Shown here piece after piece: positions 60,444 through 64,000 of a DNA stretch of 64,000 bases (positions within the stretch are counted from its first letter, which is position 1; each line of letters opens with the position of its first letter). Made by a program: the position numbers and the translations under genes. Source of the stretch: Halolamina salifodinae (GTDB taxonomy: Archaea; Halobacteriota; Halobacteria; Halobacteriales; Haloferacaceae); NCBI RefSeq assembly GCF_017874235.1, contig NZ_JAGGLC010000001.1, positions 186,001 to 250,000 of the forward strand. The letters run 5' to 3'. Under the pieces are notes generated by a model. That model made no database searches. It saw only the letters and a list, made by a program, of their open reading frames with translations, and was not told the origin of the DNA.

Positions 60444-62030
60444 ATGCCAGACGATAGCAAACGAAGTTGGGAGCGACGCAGCGTGCTGAAAGGGATCGGC
60501 GCACTCGGCGCCGCCGCGGGGTTCGCGGGCGTCGGCGCGGCGACGCCGGGGCGTGAACCCGGCGCGAAGGAGGACGAAATCCTCGTCGGCGTCTCGGCGA
60601 CGGCCGACGACGTGCCCGCGACCGTCGAGCAGTACGTGCCGGGCAACGCCGAACTCGTGCGGTCCAACGAGAAACTCCGCTACGTCGCGGTGAAGTTCCC
60701 CGACGAGGCCGCCGACGTGGCCCGCGAGAACTTCATCGAGGCAGTGACCAAGAAGGACCACATCAAGTACGCCGAGCAGAACGCCACCCATCAGGCGCTG
60801 GCGACACCGAACGACCCGCGGTTCGGCGACCAGTACGCGCCACAGCAGGTGAACGCGCCCACCGCGTGGGACACCACCTTCGGCGATTCGTCGGTGACGG
60901 TGGCCGTCGTCGACACCGGCGCGCAGTACGACCACCCGGACCTCGCGGCCAACTACGCCAGTAACCCGGGGCGGGACTTCGTCGACAGCGACTCCGACCC
61001 GGCCCCGGACGTGCCTCAGGACGAGTACCACGCGACGCACGTCTCCGGCTGTGCGGCGGCCGTCGTCGACAACGGTACGGGCGTCGCCGGCCAGGGTAAC
61101 TCCACGCTGATCAACGGTCGCGCGCTGGACGAGAACGGCAGCGGGTCCACCGCGGACATCGCCGACGCGATCCAGTGGGCCGCCGACCAGGGCGCCGACG
61201 TGATCAACCTCAGCCTCGGTGGCGGCGGCTACACGGACACGATGAAAAACGCCGTGAGCTACGCCACCACCAACGGCGCGCTCGTCATCGCCGCGGCGGG
61301 GAACGACGGCTCCTCGTCGGTCTCCTACCCGGCGGCGTACTCGGAGTCTCTCGCCGTCTCGGCAGTCGACAGCAACGAACAGCTCGCCTCGTTCTCCCAG
61401 TACGGCGACTCGGTCGAACTCGCCGCGCCGGGCGTCGACGTGCTCTCGACGACCACCCAGACCCGCGGCTCCTACGAACAGCTTTCGGGCACCTCGATGG
61501 CGACGCCGGTCGTCTCGGGCGTCGCGGGCCTGACGCTGGCCCAGTGGGGGTCGCTGAGCAACAGCGACCTCCGGAGCCACCTCAAAAACACCGCTGCCGA
61601 CATCGGACTCCCCGAGAATCAGCAGGGCAGCGGGCAGGTCGACGCCGGGGCCGCAGTCACGACCGAACCCGGCAGCGGCGGGGGCGGCGGTGGCGGCGGC
61701 GGCAGCGGCGACTCCACCTCGTCGTCCACCGACGGGAGCCTCGCGGGCTCCTACGACTACGACGACTACAGCTACGCGTGGAGCTACGACGGCCCGTCGC
61801 AGGTCGTGATCGAACTCGACGGCCCGAGCGACGCCGACTTCGACCTCTACGTCAACACGGGGACGACCCAGAACGCGACGCCGAGCAACTACGACTACGC
61901 CTCCTACACCACTGACAGTCAGGAGTCGATCACCATCGACGCGCCCGACGACTCCACGGATCTTCAGATCGACGTGGACTCCTACAGCGGATCGGGGAGC
62001 TACACGGTGACGGTCACGGAGTACCAGTAG
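60444..62030 (+). CDS. Secreted subtilisin-like serine protease (halolysin type)
   Basis: This 528-residue extracellular protease has a Tat signal (RRSVLKGIGALGAAAGFAGV) followed by an inhibitor-like propeptide up to about residue 115. The S8 catalytic triad is Asp157 (VVDTGAQYDHP), His199 (YHATHVSG) and Ser351 (GTSMATPVVSG), with the oxyanion Asn in AAAGNDGSSSVSYPA. After a Gly/Ser linker (~412-430) comes a C-terminal beta-sandwich (YSYAWSYDGPSQVVIELDGP, DLQIDVDSYSGSGSYTV) of pre-peptidase C-terminal type. Length and order fit haloarchaeal halolysins. Confidence 0.94.
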   Translation: MPDDSKRSWERRSVLKGIGALGAAAGFAGVGAATPGREPGAKEDEILVGVSATADDVPATVEQYVPGNAELVRSNEKLRYVAVKFPDEAADVARENFIEAVTKKDHIKYAEQNATHQALATPNDPRFGDQYAPQQVNAPTAWDTTFGDSSVTVAVVDTGAQYDHPDLAANYASNPGRDFVDSDSDPAPDVPQDEYHATHVSGCAAAVVDNGTGVAGQGNSTLINGRALDENGSGSTADIADAIQWAADQGADVINLSLGGGGYTDTMKNAVSYATTNGALVIAAAGNDGSSSVSYPAAYSESLAVSAVDSNEQLASFSQYGDSVELAAPGVDVLSTTTQTRGSYEQLSGTSMATPVVSGVAGLTLAQWGSLSNSDLRSHLKNTAADIGLPENQQGSGQVDAGAAVTTEPGSGGGGGGGGGSGDSTSSSTDGSLAGSYDYDDYSYAWSYDGPSQVVIELDGPSDADFDLYVNTGTTQNATPSNYDYASYTTDSQESITIDAPDDSTDLQIDVDSYSGSGSYTVTVTEYQ

Positions 62031-62124
62031 ACAACGCAAGCAGCGCTCGGGCAGGTCCCCGTACGGGTCCGGGGACCGTCCCAGAGCCCCAGACCTATTA
62101 GCCGGCGCGCGCTACCTGTCCCCA

Positions 62125-63024
62125 ATGGCGACTTGCGACGTGTGTGGGAACGAAGAGAACATGCCCTACGAGTGCCGGCGCTGTGGGGGGACGTTCTGCT
62201 CGGAACACCGACTCCCGGAGAACCACGACTGTCCGGGGCTGGAGTGGAACGACCCGGTCGGCGTGTTCGAGGAGGGCGGGGGCGGCGGAACGACCCGACA
62301 GAGCCGTGCCGGCCTCCGGACCCGCGCAAAGGGGCTCTGGCGAAGCTACATGCAGGGGAACGCAACGTTCGTGTTCCTGCTGGCGATGTGGGTGACGTTC
62401 GTGATCCAGCTCGGCCTCCGCGCGTTCGCGCTGGGTGAGATCGAGAACACGCTGTTCGTCCTCCGCTCGACCCATCCTGAGTACGTCTGGACGTGGATCA
62501 CCTCGGTGTTCGCCCACGGCGGTATCTTCCACATCGTGGCCAACAGCATCGGGATCTTCTTCTTCGGCCAGGTGGTCGAGCGCCGGATCGGCACCAAGCG
62601 GTTCGTCGGCCTGTTCCTCGTCTCCGGCGCCGCGGCCGGCCTGGCCCAGATCGGCTCGACCCTCGCGCTGGTCGGCCCGGGCGCACAGATCGGCGTCCTC
62701 GGCGCCAGCGGGGCGTTACTGGCGATCATGGGCGTGTTGACCATCCTGAACCCCGGGCTCAAGGTGTATCTCTACTTCATCCTCCCGGTGCCAATCTGGG
62801 CGCTCACCATCGGCTTCGCCGCGCTGAGCCTGCTCGAAGGGTTCGGAGTCGCCGGTGGCGGCGGGAACGTCGCCCACTGGGCCCACCTCGCAGGGCTGGC
62901 TATCGGTCTCGTGTACGGCACCTACATCCAGGGGAAAGTCGAGCCACCCAAGCGCCTCCAGTTCGGCGGTGGCGGCGGGCCGGGCGGCCCCGGTGGCCCG
63001 GGTCGGGGCGGAGGGCGGTTCTGA
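62125..63024 (+). CDS. Rhomboid intramembrane protease with AN1 zinc finger
   Basis: This 299-residue protein has an AN1-type zinc finger at residues 1-37 (CDVCGNEENMPYECRRCGGT, FCSEHRLPENHDCPG). A linker and about six membrane helices follow. The catalytic Ser195 is in the GASG motif (VLGASGALLAIMG) and the catalytic His251/254 in NVAHWAHLAGLAIG; the first outer loop has HGGIFHIVANSIGIFF. It cleaves transmembrane segments within the bilayer. The C-terminal tail is Gly/Pro-rich. The AN1-rhomboid fusion is known in haloarchaea. Endonuclease V follows after 2 bp. Confidence 0.94.
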   Translation: MATCDVCGNEENMPYECRRCGGTFCSEHRLPENHDCPGLEWNDPVGVFEEGGGGGTTRQSRAGLRTRAKGLWRSYMQGNATFVFLLAMWVTFVIQLGLRAFALGEIENTLFVLRSTHPEYVWTWITSVFAHGGIFHIVANSIGIFFFGQVVERRIGTKRFVGLFLVSGAAAGLAQIGSTLALVGPGAQIGVLGASGALLAIMGVLTILNPGLKVYLYFILPVPIWALTIGFAALSLLEGFGVAGGGGNVAHWAHLAGLAIGLVYGTYIQGKVEPPKRLQFGGGGGPGGPGGPGRGGGRF

Positions 63025-63026
63025 GC

Positions 63027-63884
63027 GTGACCCTCGACCGCCCCGAGTTCCGGCCCGATCCCGACCTCTCCCACGAGGAGATGGAGGCCCTCCAGCGTGA
63101 CATCGCCGACGCCGCGGAGTTCGAGGACGATCTGCCGTTCGACCCCGAGGCCGTCGCCCTCAACAGCCCGGTCGAGGCTGACGCGAGCGGGAACGAGCGT
63201 CTCGGCGCGAGCAGCGACGCCCCCGTCGTCGTCGGCGTCGATCAGGCGTTCCTCGAGGAGCGCGCGGTGTCGGCCATCGTCGCGATTCAGGACGGCGCCG
63301 TCGTCGAGCGCGTTCACTCGGTGACGCCGCTATCGATCCCGTACATCCCGGGCCTGCTCGCGTTCCGCGAGGGCGGCCCGATCCTCGCCGCGTTCGAGGA
63401 ACTCTCGGTGGAGCCGGATCTCGCCATCTTCGACGGCTCCGGCCGGATCCACTTCCGGCAGGCCGGCATCGCGACCCACATCGGGGTCATGCTCGACCTG
63501 CCGAGCATCGGCGTCGCCAAACGCCTGCTCTGCGGGGAGCCTGCCGAACCGGTCGCGGACCGACCTGCGGGCTGGTCGACGCCCATCCTGGCCGATGCCA
63601 GCGTGGTCGACCGCCGGGAGACCACGGAGAAGCGAGCGGGGAGTGAAACGACCCGCGAGCAGGGCGTCGAAGCGCCCGAGGGAACCGTGATCGGTCACGC
63701 CTATCAGTCCCGGCAGTGGGACCGCGAGCAGTCGATCAATCCGCTATATATCTCACCGGGCCACCGCGTCTCGGCATCGACGACGGTGGATCTGGTCGAC
63801 TCGCTCTGTGCGGGCTACAAACTCCCCGAACCGACCCGGCTGGCGGACCGCCACGCCGACGACGCGAAAGCGCAGTACGAGTAG
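63027..63884 (+). CDS. nfi: Endonuclease V
   Basis: This 285-residue enzyme nicks DNA (or RNA) near deaminated adenine (inosine). Starts at GTG 2 bp after the rhomboid stop. Family motifs are VVVGVDQAFLEE with the first metal Asp, SIPYIPGLLAFREGGP with the conserved PYxPG...FRE, FDGSGRIHFRQAGIATHIGV and IGVAKRLLCGE. An N-terminal extension of about 60 acidic residues and a Glu/Thr-rich loop near 205-215 make it longer than the ~220-residue bacterial form. The much longer upstream open frame is antisense-like Arg-rich shadow of the rhomboid gene. Confidence 0.93.
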   Translation: MTLDRPEFRPDPDLSHEEMEALQRDIADAAEFEDDLPFDPEAVALNSPVEADASGNERLGASSDAPVVVGVDQAFLEERAVSAIVAIQDGAVVERVHSVTPLSIPYIPGLLAFREGGPILAAFEELSVEPDLAIFDGSGRIHFRQAGIATHIGVMLDLPSIGVAKRLLCGEPAEPVADRPAGWSTPILADASVVDRRETTEKRAGSETTREQGVEAPEGTVIGHAYQSRQWDREQSINPLYISPGHRVSASTTVDLVDSLCAGYKLPEPTRLADRHADDAKAQYE

Positions 63885-63971
63885 GGGATCGCTGGTCCGC
63901 CGCCGCTTCCAGCCGCCGCGTTTCGGCCGCCTTTGCGCACACTTAACCCGCATCCGGTCCAGCAGACAGCT

Positions 63972-64000
63972 ATGCGACCGGAGACGGTGCTCATCACTGG
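63972..64000 (+). CDS. Start of a probable SDR/NAD-epimerase-type gene, cut by the window edge
   Basis: The last 29 bp begin with ATG and encode MRPETVLITG, which resembles the first Rossmann strand of short-chain dehydrogenases or nucleotide-sugar epimerases (VLITGxxG). Only nine to ten residues are visible, so the family call is tentative. Confidence 0.4.

Overview
The window is chromosomal DNA from a haloarchaeon (class Halobacteria). The evidence is GC-rich DNA with G/C-loaded third codon positions, very acidic proteins, Tat-type lipoprotein signals (twin Arg, then a lipobox Cys), GTG starts and near-leaderless promoters, and archaeal genes: replication factor C large subunit, HMG-CoA synthase, type II GAPDH, RLI/ABCE1 and type IV pilin-like proteins. 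I cannot name the genus. No rRNA or tRNA gene was recognised.

Layout. 0-9.6 kb: two paralogous lipoproteins, an M24 peptidase, a prephenate dehydrogenase/Rsm22-like pair, a Fic protein that looks acquired, DUF1684, an amidohydrolase, a DMT exporter and a CBS protein. 9.7-16.2 kb: a five-gene oligopeptide-type ABC operon on the minus strand. Its binding protein appears circularly permuted, and one ATPase carries two large insertions. 16.3-25.4 kb: malic enzyme, an M24-like protein that has lost its metal ligands, heme A synthase, a polar amino acid ABC operon, a lipoprotein and RfcL. 25.6-36.9 kb: DUF2891, three GNAT acetyltransferases, membrane and TatD hydrolases, DUF2150, two pilin-like secreted proteins (one followed by an in-frame stop), HMG-CoA synthase, a winged-helix protein and an M29-type aminopeptidase.

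37.05-40.36 kb: a CRISPR array of 51 repeats and 50 spacers with no cas gene in the window. The degenerate left-end repeat and the repeat sequence both indicate transcription on the minus strand, with the leader at about 40.36-40.5 kb. 40.5-64 kb: housekeeping genes (GAPDH, PGK, Hsp20, ATP-grasp ligase, RLI, riboflavin synthase, a second active-looking M24 peptidase, SF1 helicase, CoA-disulfide-reductase-like flavoprotein, phosphodiesterase, aminotransferase), a MerB-like/HxlR divergent pair, zinc-ribbon proteins, a COG1709-like regulator, a NYN protein, a secreted subtilase, an AN1-rhomboid protein, endonuclease V and the first codons of a probable SDR/epimerase.

The most unusual feature is non-coding. 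A 539-bp element (55.0-55.54 kb) with imperfect terminal inverted repeats holds eight perfect 9-10 bp hairpins with 3-nt loops, plus weaker ones. Stem sequences differ, but linkers follow a pattern: hairpin, NNGCA, hairpin, GAC. The same two-hairpin unit lies in frame inside the M24-like gene at 19.6 kb. A related 500-bp quasi-palindrome lies at 44.2-44.7 kb, and a shared core motif recurs at 25.6 kb.
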